Origin: a virus | Length of the DNA stretch: 34,519 nt | Virus record (IMG/VR): IMGVR_UViG_3300025072_000018 | Coordinates: 1-34,519 of that record | Strand: one strand, 5' to 3' | Shown: positions 10,601 to 18,675 of the stretch, one piece after another | Numbering within the stretch: position 1 is the stretch's first letter | How the letters are laid out: each line of letters begins with the position of its first letter | Program-made: the position numbers and the translations under genes | The notes under the pieces: generated by a model | What the model was told of the DNA's origin: nothing | Databases searched by the model: none | What the model saw: only the letters and a program-made list of their open reading frames with translations

Positions 10601-11617
10601 ATGGCAAGCACATTTAAAACATTATTAAACGATGATGTAGTAAACACAAGAACTCTTTTACACGAAGCAATTCCAATTACGGGAGCAATTGCCTCTGGCA
10701 CATATGCAGACAACAATATTAAGACATTTTCTCATGGCATGTTTGAGTCTGTTTATGATTATCCTTATTTGAGTTCTTCTGCAAATCATATTTTTGATTT
10801 AACTTTTGGACATAGCTCAAATGCGGCATCATCCTCACATACACAGAATTCTAAAAAACTAAATATATATAACCAGATGGCCCAAGTTTTAATGGGATAT
10901 ACCACAGATGGTCAAATTAGAAATTTTGATTCAGATGGGACTCTTGATGATCTTGCTGGTACAATGAATCATTGTTTCTTTATGAACTTTTCTAGACTGC
11001 TTACGAAGGATGAAGTTAAGAAAAATTCTTTTAGACTGGGACTATATGTCGACAACCCACTCGCCGATCCACAAGATGGCACCTTATTAACTCTTGGAGA
11101 TTTTGACGCAGCAGATGAATACAGAACCTCCCCATCCGGAGACTATGGATTAATATTTACTTCATCAGCTGATGTATCAGATAATACTAATAGCGTTGGT
11201 CTAATTTTCTATCAAGCTGGTGTCGTTGTGTTGACTTCTTCTGTTTTCTCAACAGCTGAGTTTGTTAGCGGCGATTTGCTTCCAGCCGCACAAACTGGCT
11301 CTACAATAGAACAAATGGCCGATGGTTTCAGACATCGCCTCTATGACATGGATTTTAATAATACTATTGAATTGAATTCAACAATTTATTTCTGCCGTAT
11401 TAATCATAACGAATTTAATTATAGCGCCAACCCAACTTATGTTTCTAGTAGCAAATTAGTTGTTAAAAACAATGTCAATGATTTGCCAGTATCTTATTTA
11501 ACAACAGTTGGTTTGTACTCAGCAGACAATGAATTGCTAGCAGTTGCTAAATTATCTGAACCTATTAGAAAAGACCCAAATACGGAGCTTACTTTGAGAG
11601 TACGTTTAGATTACTAA
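10601..11617 (+). CDS. Putative virion protein, paralogue of the next gene
   Basis: 338 residues; start ATG with only a weak AGGA upstream. The C-terminus (YLTTVGLYSADNELLAVAK, then PIRK and a closing RVRLDY) matches the last 40 residues of the following gene (SKVALYDEDKNLIAIAALAN, then PVKK and KLKLDI). A second shared block is VGLIFYQAGVVVLTSS here against VGVVLYNEGFMLLTSS there. The N-terminal thirds do not obviously align. No enzyme motif is present. The pair probably form related beta-rich subunits of tail, neck or fibre attachment structures; the location in the virion is inference. Confidence 0.75.
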   Translation: MASTFKTLLNDDVVNTRTLLHEAIPITGAIASGTYADNNIKTFSHGMFESVYDYPYLSSSANHIFDLTFGHSSNAASSSHTQNSKKLNIYNQMAQVLMGYTTDGQIRNFDSDGTLDDLAGTMNHCFFMNFSRLLTKDEVKKNSFRLGLYVDNPLADPQDGTLLTLGDFDAADEYRTSPSGDYGLIFTSSADVSDNTNSVGLIFYQAGVVVLTSSVFSTAEFVSGDLLPAAQTGSTIEQMADGFRHRLYDMDFNNTIELNSTIYFCRINHNEFNYSANPTYVSSSKLVVKNNVNDLPVSYLTTVGLYSADNELLAVAKLSEPIRKDPNTELTLRVRLDY

Positions 11618-11627
11618 GGAGTAACCT

Positions 11628-12785
11628 ATGTCGTCTCACAAGCCCCAATACGGCAACTTTTTCAAATTTGAAAAAGATGATATATTCCACAACAGGCTCA
11701 AGACATATCCTGAGGTAGAGTTCTTTATTTATAGTGGATCTGTATACTATAATAATGAGAACCAGAATGCTATGAATCCAAACACACCAAATGGGTGTGT
11801 AAATTTATATGAATTAAATGTTAATAAATCAGGTGATCAACTAATACACCCCTTTATAACAAAGGAGGGGTCTTTTACTAATTTTAAAACTATCTCAACG
11901 AGTGAATTTAATCATGATTTTGTTTTCGGTGATGTAATATCTGGTTCTTATCCCTTAACAGCTTCTATTTCTGTTGACAGATATGATGCGGTACTGTCCA
12001 CTGCGAAAAAGAGAGTGTTGTACGCTCTTCGAAATAGTTTAGATTTTAATTCTAAATTGAGCATGCATTATGCTTATTCTTCTGATTTAGGCGACAAAGA
12101 AACGCAACCATTAAACTTGATTAGCGTTCCTTCTATTTTTTATGGCTCTAGCATAAAGAAGGGCAGTGTGGTGTTGAAATATTATGTTAGCGGTTCCCTC
12201 ATAGCAGAGGCCTCGGACACTAAAAGAAATGGAGAATTAATTCAGACATCCGGGTCTTTGACAGGAAGCACGGTTGGTGTTGTATTATACAACGAAGGTT
12301 TTATGTTGCTAACCTCTAGCGTACCTATAGCGTTACATACAGAAAAATATTTAGAAGATCCAGTACTTCCTGCAGTTTCCGCTTCGTGGCAATATTTTGG
12401 TGTTACGGGATCAGGAGTGGGCGCCCCGTCTTCTAGTTATTCTATTAATTTTAAAGGTATAAACTATATTAATACTTTGACTATGTTTGCGCATGCGAAA
12501 GAAAATCAATTAAATTTTTCGAATAATATAACTTTTCTCACTACTGCATCTTTTACCGCCGCTACTTCATCCACGACCTATATCGAGCCAGATAAAGCAG
12601 ATATAAAAAATATCATGTCCAGCAGTTACGCTACCTATTCGGCTAGCTATCAACCTGTGACTTATATTTCTAAAGTCGCGCTATATGATGAAGATAAAAA
12701 CTTAATTGCGATTGCTGCATTGGCCAATCCTGTTAAAAAATTAGAAGATCGAAGTTATACATTTAAATTAAAGTTAGATATATAG
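11628..12785 (+). CDS. Putative virion protein, paralogue of the previous gene
   Basis: 385 residues; ATG behind a clear AAGGAG ribosome binding site ten bases after the upstream stop. It shares a middle block and the C-terminal 40 residues with the gene before it, as given there. It is longer because of an N-terminal region (FEKDDIFHNRLKTYPEVEFF onward) and Ser/Thr-rich insertions such as the stretch near residues 305-315. No catalytic or membrane motif is seen. It is the last gene of the leading structural run; a change of function to DNA metabolism follows after 12 bases. Assignment as a virion protein rests on context and composition. Confidence 0.75.
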   Translation: MSSHKPQYGNFFKFEKDDIFHNRLKTYPEVEFFIYSGSVYYNNENQNAMNPNTPNGCVNLYELNVNKSGDQLIHPFITKEGSFTNFKTISTSEFNHDFVFGDVISGSYPLTASISVDRYDAVLSTAKKRVLYALRNSLDFNSKLSMHYAYSSDLGDKETQPLNLISVPSIFYGSSIKKGSVVLKYYVSGSLIAEASDTKRNGELIQTSGSLTGSTVGVVLYNEGFMLLTSSVPIALHTEKYLEDPVLPAVSASWQYFGVTGSGVGAPSSSYSINFKGINYINTLTMFAHAKENQLNFSNNITFLTTASFTAATSSTTYIEPDKADIKNIMSSSYATYSASYQPVTYISKVALYDEDKNLIAIAALANPVKKLEDRSYTFKLKLDI

Positions 12786-12797
12786 TATAATTTATAT

Positions 12798-13346
12798 ATG
12801 ATTTTTGGTTTAGACATAAGCACCAGCATAACTGGCATTACTATTTTGGATGATGAGGGCGAAATCATCTTAAACGAAGCTTGGGATACAAGAAGATTTA
12901 AGAATTTTTTTGAAAAAGCTGATTTTATAAAAGAAAAAATAATTACTTTGCCCAAAAGACTTGGCCCCAACATTATAAAGGCAAAATGGGTTGACGCAAT
13001 TTTTATAGAACAATCTTTGCAGTCATTTAGATCTGGATTTTCGTCGGCCAAGACACTTTCAGCTTTATCACGTTTTAATGGCCTCGTCTCATGGCTACTT
13101 TATAACCATCTATATACAGAGCCACAATATATTGCTGCGACATCAGCAAGAAAAATATGCGGGATTAAAGTACCAAGGGGCGAAAAGGCAAAACAAGTTG
13201 TTATAAAACATATTGTTGACAACGTACCAGATGTTCTTATAGAATATACTAAGTACAACAACCCGAAACCTGAATGCTACGATAAGGCTGATAGTTGGGT
13301 TGTTGCTAGAGCCGGCTGGTTGCAATGTCAAAAAACACCAAAATAA
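12798..13346 (+). CDS. RuvC-like Holliday junction resolvase / RNase H-fold nuclease
   Basis: 182 residues. The N-terminus GLDISTSITG carries the first catalytic Asp (D6) of the RuvC/RNase H fold. E71 in the strand IFIEQS is the second acidic residue, and D162/D165 in the segment YDKADSWVVA fit the C-terminal acidic pair. The length is close to that of bacterial RuvC. By family it would cut branched DNA, resolving recombination intermediates or trimming branches before packaging. It is a substitute, not a sequence match, for T4 endonuclease VII. No Shine-Dalgarno sequence precedes the ATG; a TATAAT lies seven bases upstream. Its end overlaps the primase gene by 22 bases. Cleavage specificity is not shown by the sequence. 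Confidence 0.8.
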   Translation: MIFGLDISTSITGITILDDEGEIILNEAWDTRRFKNFFEKADFIKEKIITLPKRLGPNIIKAKWVDAIFIEQSLQSFRSGFSSAKTLSALSRFNGLVSWLLYNHLYTEPQYIAATSARKICGIKVPRGEKAKQVVIKHIVDNVPDVLIEYTKYNNPKPECYDKADSWVVARAGWLQCQKTPK

Positions 13347-14269
13347 ATATTTTAAAGAATACACTAGGCGAATATTATAGAAGCAATTCAGAGTATCTTT
13401 TTTATTGTCCTCGTTGTGAACATCACAAGCGCAAATTATCAATCAATATTGAAAAAAATATGTTTAAGTGCTGGGTTTGTGATTGGTCTGGCAGGAATAT
13501 TTATCGTATTATTCGACGATATGGTTCTTTCCAGGATCGCAACGAGTGGAAGAGGTTTTTTGATCAAATAGAGATTGAGAATTTTGCTGAAAAGCTCTTT
13601 GGGAAAGAAGAGGTGGAAAAGGATCCCACCCTGCAGCTACCAGAAGGGTTTGTTTCACTCGTCAATAAAAATTTGCCACCGACGTCGCAGTACCCTTTAA
13701 ATTATTTACAGAGTAGAAATGTAACAAAAACAGATATTATTAAATGGAAGATGGGATATTGTTTCGACGGTCAATATGGAGGCAGAATAATTTTACCTTC
13801 TTTCGACCTAGACGGAAAAATTAATTATTTTATTGCCAGGTCTTATTCCCCAAATACTTGGAAAAAATATATGAACCCACCGGTATCGAAAAATATTATT
13901 TTTAATCATTTATATTTGGATTTTGATGAAGACATAATATTAGTTGAAGGCGTTTTTGACGCTATTGTAGCGGGTGACAACACGATACCTCTCTTGGGCT
14001 CGACTCTAAGAGAAAAACACAAGCTTTTTCAAGAAATTGTTCGCAATGATACTCCAATTTATATTGCTTTGGACACCGATGCCACGAAAAAAGAACTTGA
14101 AATTATTAAGTTACTTTTGAAATATGATATTGAAATTTATAAAATTGATATTTCGCCCTATAAAGATGTTGGGGAGATGCCCAAATCTGTTTTTCTAGAG
14201 AAAAAACAAGAAGCAGCATTTATCAATTCCACGGACTATTTATTGAGAACAATCGGAGAAATTAAATAA
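13325..14269 (+). CDS. DNA primase (zinc-binding and Toprim regions)
   Basis: 314 residues. A four-cysteine zinc-binding module sits at C28, C31, C49 and C52 (CPRC and CWVC). A Toprim-like region follows, with the catalytic Glu at E208 in ILVEGVFDAI and the DxD metal site at D250/D252 in IALDTDA. That order is typical of phage primases and DnaG relatives, which make RNA primers for lagging-strand synthesis. No helicase domain is attached, so a separate helicase is expected elsewhere in the genome. The start overlaps the RuvC-like gene by 22 bases, which suggests translational coupling. A gene of unknown function follows after one base. Confidence 0.88.
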   Translation: MSKNTKINILKNTLGEYYRSNSEYLFYCPRCEHHKRKLSINIEKNMFKCWVCDWSGRNIYRIIRRYGSFQDRNEWKRFFDQIEIENFAEKLFGKEEVEKDPTLQLPEGFVSLVNKNLPPTSQYPLNYLQSRNVTKTDIIKWKMGYCFDGQYGGRIILPSFDLDGKINYFIARSYSPNTWKKYMNPPVSKNIIFNHLYLDFDEDIILVEGVFDAIVAGDNTIPLLGSTLREKHKLFQEIVRNDTPIYIALDTDATKKELEIIKLLLKYDIEIYKIDISPYKDVGEMPKSVFLEKKQEAAFINSTDYLLRTIGEIK

Positions 14270-14270
14270 T

Positions 14271-14810
14271 ATGCTTCAAAAGTTGAATGAAGAAATCACC
14301 GCAGCCGCTATCGCTACAGCAATTATAACTGCCATTACCGAATTCGATATTTTACCAGAATTAGATGTCGATGTGACATCATGGCCGGATGGATCTGAGG
14401 GCGCACTAGAAGTAAAGTCCACCGAGGGTCTCAGAGTACGAAATCAGAACGTAGAAGCGCTATTAAAACAAACTAATGAATTACTACAAAATATGCAAGA
14501 TATTTTAACAGTCCAAGTATCAAAGTTGGAAGATATGGATGTAAGTATTGATGGGAATACTGCCATGGTCGCCCAAACTGCCGGCGGCTCTATTTCGGGT
14601 GCAGATATCGAGGCAGCCCAGACAACTTATGGTCGCGCCGCTCCTCTGTCCATCACCACTACCAAAAAAGATACTCCTGAGAAAGCTCCAGAGAAAGAAG
14701 ATCTTAAAGAAAATAAAAGATCAGAAATCGATTATTGCGATTTAGAAAAAGTTGTGATAGAAGAGCTTAAAACGGTGTTATTAGAATTCTACAATGATGT
14801 AAAGAGATAA
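14271..14810 (+). CDS. Hypothetical protein with coiled-coil centre and charged linker
   Basis: 179 residues; ATG one base after the primase stop, with GGAG ten bases upstream inside the primase gene. I do not recognise the family. Residues 1-25 form an Ala/Ile-rich helix (AAAIATAIITAI), residues 55-85 a probable coiled coil, residues 125-150 a Lys/Glu/Pro-rich linker, and the end an acidic helix. The helical, low-complexity build resembles a structural or scaffold protein more than a replication enzyme, despite its place between primase and nuclease genes. Its stop is followed by a 74-base gap that holds a promoter for the next gene. Confidence 0.65.
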   Translation: MLQKLNEEITAAAIATAIITAITEFDILPELDVDVTSWPDGSEGALEVKSTEGLRVRNQNVEALLKQTNELLQNMQDILTVQVSKLEDMDVSIDGNTAMVAQTAGGSISGADIEAAQTTYGRAAPLSITTTKKDTPEKAPEKEDLKENKRSEIDYCDLEKVVIEELKTVLLEFYNDVKR

Positions 14811-14837
14811 AAAGTTTATTTCTTGATTTGTTTTTGT

Positions 14838-14846
14838 TGCTATAAT
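14838..14846 (+). promoter_or_regulatory. Extended -10 promoter for the SbcD-SbcC fusion gene
   Basis: The sequence TGCTATAAT is an exact match to the extended -10 consensus TGnTATAAT of the bacterial housekeeping sigma factor, a class that can work without a good -35 box. No convincing -35 lies 17 bases upstream. The predicted transcription start is near 14853, about 32 bases before the start codon and at the base of a hairpin. It lies in one of the few long intergenic gaps, which supports a real promoter. Confidence 0.6.
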
Positions 14847-14850
14847 ATCT

Positions 14851-14873
14851 ATATGTTGTGTTCTACAGCATAT
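14851..14873 (+). promoter_or_regulatory. Stem-loop directly upstream of the ribosome binding site
   Basis: ATATGTTGTG (14851-14860) pairs with TACAGCATAT (14864-14873) over ten base pairs, two of them G-U, around a three-base loop TTC. The AAGAGG ribosome binding site begins at the next base. If transcription starts near 14853, most of this hairpin would form the 5' end of the message. It could stabilise the RNA or tune translation. There is no U-run after it, so it is not a standard terminator. Confidence 0.5.
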
Positions 14874-14884
14874 AAGAGGTATTG

Positions 14885-17800
14885 ATGAAGTTTGCACACA
14901 TAGCAGACACCCACATTAGAAATTTAAAATATCATAAGGAATATCGTGTTGTGTTTGACAGACTCTACAAGAGCCTGCGTCAGCAATCAGTTGATTATAT
15001 TATTCATTGTGGGGATATTGCACACACCAAAACACAATTAAGTCCTGAGTTTGTGGATATGTGTTCTGGTTTTTTAAAAAATCTAGCAGATATTGCCCCA
15101 ACATATATTATCTTGGGTAACCATGACGGAAATTTAAGAAACTCTAGTCGTCAAGATGCGCTCACACCAATAATACAAGCATTAAATCACAAAAATCTTT
15201 TTTTGTTGAAGGACTCCGGAGAAACTCAGCTAAACGACGAGTTCACCCTCAATGTTTTATCGGTTTTCGACAGAAAAAATTGGCAACCTCCTGTTAACTC
15301 GGACAAAATTAATATTGCTTTGTATCATGGCTCAATTAGTGGTGTAAAAACCGATACTGGCTGGAAAATGGAGAACGGAGAAAATGATATTAATATTTTT
15401 GGTAATTTTGACTATGGTTTTCTTGGGGACATACACAAAACCAATCAAACCATTGACAAAAAGGGAAAGATTCGTTATCCGGGCTCCATGATACAACAGA
15501 ACCACGGGGAAACAAACGACAAGGGTTTTCTAATATGGGATATTGAAGACAAAGACTCTTTTACATGCGACCACCATGTTTTAAAAAACCCCAAACCTTT
15601 TTTGACGATCAAATTAACCCCCAAGGGCAGATTTCCAAACAAACTTAAGGTGCAAAAGGGCGCTAGAATACGCCTGGTATCTGAAAACAACCTACCTATA
15701 GGTGTTGTACGTAAAGCCGTTGACGCTGCGAAGTCGAGGTTTAAACCAGGATCCGTAACTTACTTGAACCGCGCCGCCGGGGAGAGAAAAAACATTGAAG
15801 AATTCACCGATCTTCTGAAACAAGAAGATTTAAGAGATATAGCAGTACAAGAAGAATTAATTTCTGAATATTTGGTTGACTATCAACCAGAAGAAGATAT
15901 ACTTAAAAAAATATATGAAGTTAACAAAAAATATAATGCGGTTGCTGAGCGTGAAGAGGAAGTCCAGCGCAATATTAATTGGAAATTGAAAAAATTAGAA
16001 TGGAGCAATTTATTTAATTATGGTGAAGATAATTCAATTGATTTTGGAAATCTAAATGGAATTGTTGGTGTGCTTGGAAAGAACTTTTCTGGGAAATCAA
16101 GTATTATCGATAGTTTGTTATACACAGTTTATAATGCTACTTCTAAAAACAATCGAAAAACAATTAATTTAATTAATCAAGATAAAGAAACATGTCGAGG
16201 ATATGTTGAAATTGATGTTGGGTCGAAAACTTATAAAATTGAAAGAACAAGTACTAAATATAAAAAGAAATTAAAGGGCAAAGAAACTCTAGAAGCTAGA
16301 ACAGATATTGAGTTTACTGTAACTGATAATATCGCCAGAACTACTCACTCCCTTAACGGCATCACGCGAGTAGAAACTGATAAAAATATTAGAAAAATAT
16401 TTGGCACAATAGAAGACTTTCTTATGACCTCCATGGCCAGTCAGTTAGATTCTCTAGCATTTATTAATGAGGGTTCAACTCGAAGAAAGGAGATTCTTGC
16501 AAAATTTTTGGATTTGGAATTATTTGATCGAAAATTTAAAATGATAAGAGAAGATTCGGCAGATCTCAAGGGCGCCCTCCGCCGCTTGTCCGACAGGGAC
16601 TACGATCAAGAACTAAAGGAAACTAGAGAAGATCTTGCACGCTCGGAAACAGAATTATCTTTAAAAAATAGAAAGTTTAGTGAACTGGAAGAGAATATTG
16701 GTCAAAAATCAGGAGACCTGGAAACAACAAGTGATCAAATTAATTCCATTCCAGCAGAAATAATTGATATTAGAAATATTAAAAAGCAGATTAAAAAAAG
16801 CCAAGAAGAACTAGATTCCCTTCTAGAAGATAACAAGGGTAAGCAAGGAGAGCTTGAATGTGAGAAGAAATTTCTTAAGAAGATCGAAAATTTTGTTGAT
16901 AACTTCGACGTTACGTCTTTTACTGATAAAAAACAGATTGTCGAGGAACATAAACGAAAAATTTTACAAATTGAAAAAGATCTTTCGCAACACGAAAAAG
17001 AAAAACAAGTAAATGATAGAAAAATAGAATATTTGAAAAAAATACCATGTAGCCACGCCGCGCGGGCCCGCTGCTTGTTTGTTAAAGATGCTAGAACCGC
17101 TATCGATGACACTGCAAGAGTTAAAATATCTGCAAACCAGATGAGTTTAAATAGAAAAACATTAACTAAGAAAATAGAGGATTTAAATCCCAATAAGATT
17201 GATGAATACTTAGAAAAATATCAACTGATCTCAGTGAAACGTTCAGAACAAAAGAACAAAATAACCCAATTGGAGCTTGATTACGAAAGAAACAAAACAA
17301 AGATTCTCCGTCTCCAGGCCAATTTAAAAACCTTAAGCGCGAAAGAGCAAGAATACGAAGAAAACAAAGAGACAATTGAAAATTTAGAAAATTTATTAGT
17401 GAAGAAAGATGATCTTTTTGAAAACCTAAGAAAACTAGAAAATGCACACAAAAAAGACAAATTGAAGTTGATGGAACTATATAAGTCTAATGGAATATTG
17501 GAGCAGAAATTTAATGAAATCGACAAGCAGAGGCAGGATTTTTATGATCTCGAAAATGAATTCACAATGGCTGATTTATTTATGCGATGCATGCATCCTA
17601 ACGGCATATCTTATGATATTATTAAAAGGCGATTACCAGTTATTAATGACGAGATTTCTAAAATTTTAACAAATATAGTTGATTTTGAAGTTTTCTTCGA
17701 GAATGATGAAAAAAAATTAGATATATCGATTAAGCACCCAAAACATGATCCGCGCCCAATCGAAATGGGTTCGGGGGCAGAAAAAACTATTGCAGCTATG

Positions 17801-18040
17801 GCAATTCGCTTGGCTCTGTTAAATGTTACAACCCTACCAAAGGGTGATATATTTATTCTGGATGAGCCAGGTACAGCACTAGACGCTGAAAACATGGAAG
17901 GGTTTGTTCGAATTCTTGAAATGATAAAAATCCAGTTCAAGACAGTATTGTTAATCTCTCATTTGGATAATTTAAAAGATGTCGTTGACCAGCAGCTGCT
18001 TATTGAAAAAATAGATGGTTTTGCGTATGTAAATGAATAA
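14885..18040 (+). CDS. SbcD-SbcC (Mre11-Rad50 type) single-chain fusion nuclease/ATPase
   Basis: 1051 residues. The N-terminal 340 are an Mre11/SbcD-type metallophosphoesterase: D8/H10 in ADTH, HCGD at 41-44, GNHD at 78-81, then YHGS and GDIHK. The C-terminal part is a Rad50/SbcC ATPase: Walker A GKNFSGKS at 398-405, long coiled-coil arms, a Cys pair C722/C730 at the arm tip, signature GSGAEK from 962, Walker B DIFILDEPG at 988-996, and an H-loop LLISH. In T4 these are separate proteins, gp47 and gp46, which process DNA ends for recombination-dependent replication and host DNA breakdown. ATG at 14885 is preferred to TTG at 14882 because AAGAGG sits five bases before it. It has its own promoter and leader hairpin. 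Confidence 0.9.
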   Translation: MKFAHIADTHIRNLKYHKEYRVVFDRLYKSLRQQSVDYIIHCGDIAHTKTQLSPEFVDMCSGFLKNLADIAPTYIILGNHDGNLRNSSRQDALTPIIQALNHKNLFLLKDSGETQLNDEFTLNVLSVFDRKNWQPPVNSDKINIALYHGSISGVKTDTGWKMENGENDINIFGNFDYGFLGDIHKTNQTIDKKGKIRYPGSMIQQNHGETNDKGFLIWDIEDKDSFTCDHHVLKNPKPFLTIKLTPKGRFPNKLKVQKGARIRLVSENNLPIGVVRKAVDAAKSRFKPGSVTYLNRAAGERKNIEEFTDLLKQEDLRDIAVQEELISEYLVDYQPEEDILKKIYEVNKKYNAVAEREEEVQRNINWKLKKLEWSNLFNYGEDNSIDFGNLNGIVGVLGKNFSGKSSIIDSLLYTVYNATSKNNRKTINLINQDKETCRGYVEIDVGSKTYKIERTSTKYKKKLKGKETLEARTDIEFTVTDNIARTTHSLNGITRVETDKNIRKIFGTIEDFLMTSMASQLDSLAFINEGSTRRKEILAKFLDLELFDRKFKMIREDSADLKGALRRLSDRDYDQELKETREDLARSETELSLKNRKFSELEENIGQKSGDLETTSDQINSIPAEIIDIRNIKKQIKKSQEELDSLLEDNKGKQGELECEKKFLKKIENFVDNFDVTSFTDKKQIVEEHKRKILQIEKDLSQHEKEKQVNDRKIEYLKKIPCSHAARARCLFVKDARTAIDDTARVKISANQMSLNRKTLTKKIEDLNPNKIDEYLEKYQLISVKRSEQKNKITQLELDYERNKTKILRLQANLKTLSAKEQEYEENKETIENLENLLVKKDDLFENLRKLENAHKKDKLKLMELYKSNGILEQKFNEIDKQRQDFYDLENEFTMADLFMRCMHPNGISYDIIKRRLPVINDEISKILTNIVDFEVFFENDEKKLDISIKHPKHDPRPIEMGSGAEKTIAAMAIRLALLNVTTLPKGDIFILDEPGTALDAENMEGFVRILEMIKIQFKTVLLISHLDNLKDVVDQQLLIEKIDGFAYVNE

Positions 18041-18068
18041 AAAACTATTTATTTAACAGGAGGTCAGA

Positions 18069-18266
18069 ATGATGACAGCAGTAAGAGCATGGTTAGATAA
18101 ACATTTAGAAAGATTTATATCCCGTAAATTTTTAGCATGGGGTACAGCAACTTATTTGGTTGCAAGTAATTCACTAACAAGTGAAGATTGGGTTGCAGTT
18201 ACTTTGGCTTATATTGGTTCTGAAGCACTTGTTGATATTGCAGCTCGCTGGAAACACGGAAGTTGA
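18069..18266 (+). CDS. Small membrane protein, holin candidate
   Basis: 65 residues behind a perfect AGGAGGT ribosome binding site, the strongest in the window. An amphipathic, charged N-terminus (WLDKHLERFISRKF) is followed by hydrophobic segments at about residues 22-34 and 41-56 and a basic end. The segment AYIGSEALVDIAARW resembles small phage holin-like proteins. Two further small membrane genes follow at once, which supports a lysis cassette. A holin would make the inner membrane lesion that lets the endolysin out; no endolysin is visible in the window. A second in-frame ATG directly follows the first. The function is inferred. Confidence 0.6.
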   Translation: MMTAVRAWLDKHLERFISRKFLAWGTATYLVASNSLTSEDWVAVTLAYIGSEALVDIAARWKHGS

Positions 18267-18267
18267 A

Positions 18268-18672
18268 ATGTTTACTAAAGTTTTCTGGAAAAAAGCGTGG
18301 ACATGGCTTAAACATTATTGGTATTGGCCTGTTATAATAGTATTATTAATATTTTCAACAGTCGCCGGCGCCAGCTCAAGAGAAAAGTTATTTGGTCTTC
18401 TCTCCAAACAAAAAGAAAACTATGAAAAAGAATTACAAATCGTTAAAGAAACAGTTGAAGAAACCGATAAGAAGAAAACTGAGATCTTCACGAAACACAT
18501 AGAAGAACTAGAAAGAATAGAACAAGAGCACGATATTAAAATAGAAGAGCTAGAAGAAGACAAACAAAATGAACTTGCTAAGATTATTGAAGAAAATAAA
18601 GACACTCCGGATAAGTTAGCAGAAGAAATAGCTAGAATTCTTAGCGCAGAATATCATAAGAGTAACAGGTGA
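18268..18672 (+). CDS. Inner-membrane coiled-coil protein, i-spanin (Rz-like) candidate
   Basis: 134 residues from ATG 18268, one base after the upstream stop. An earlier in-frame ATG at 18181 would lie inside the previous gene and lacks a ribosome binding site, whereas GGAAG precedes 18268. An aromatic, basic N-terminus leads into one membrane helix (about residues 18-36), then a long Glu/Lys-rich coiled coil (about 45-125). That build is typical of the inner-membrane spanin Rz, which helps disrupt the outer membrane at lysis. The next gene has a signal sequence and could be a partner. The role is inferred from architecture only. Confidence 0.65.
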   Translation: MFTKVFWKKAWTWLKHYWYWPVIIVLLIFSTVAGASSREKLFGLLSKQKENYEKELQIVKETVEETDKKKTEIFTKHIEELERIEQEHDIKIEELEEDKQNELAKIIEENKDTPDKLAEEIARILSAEYHKSNR

Positions 18673-18675
18673 TTT

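Noticed and set aside
11844-11874. Hairpin with ACCCC and GGGGT arms followed by T residues, like a terminator
   Set aside because: It is inside a coding gene, the stem is interrupted by a bulge, and the downstream T-run is short.
14815-14828. -35 boxes TTTATT or TTGATT for the promoter at 14838
   Set aside because: Their spacings to the -10 are 20 and 12 bases; neither is usual, so only the extended -10 is claimed.
16735-17940. Long minus-strand open frames opposite the SbcC region
   Set aside because: They mirror the low stop frequency of the coiled-coil codons, lack ribosome binding sites and lie fully inside a gene with intact motifs.
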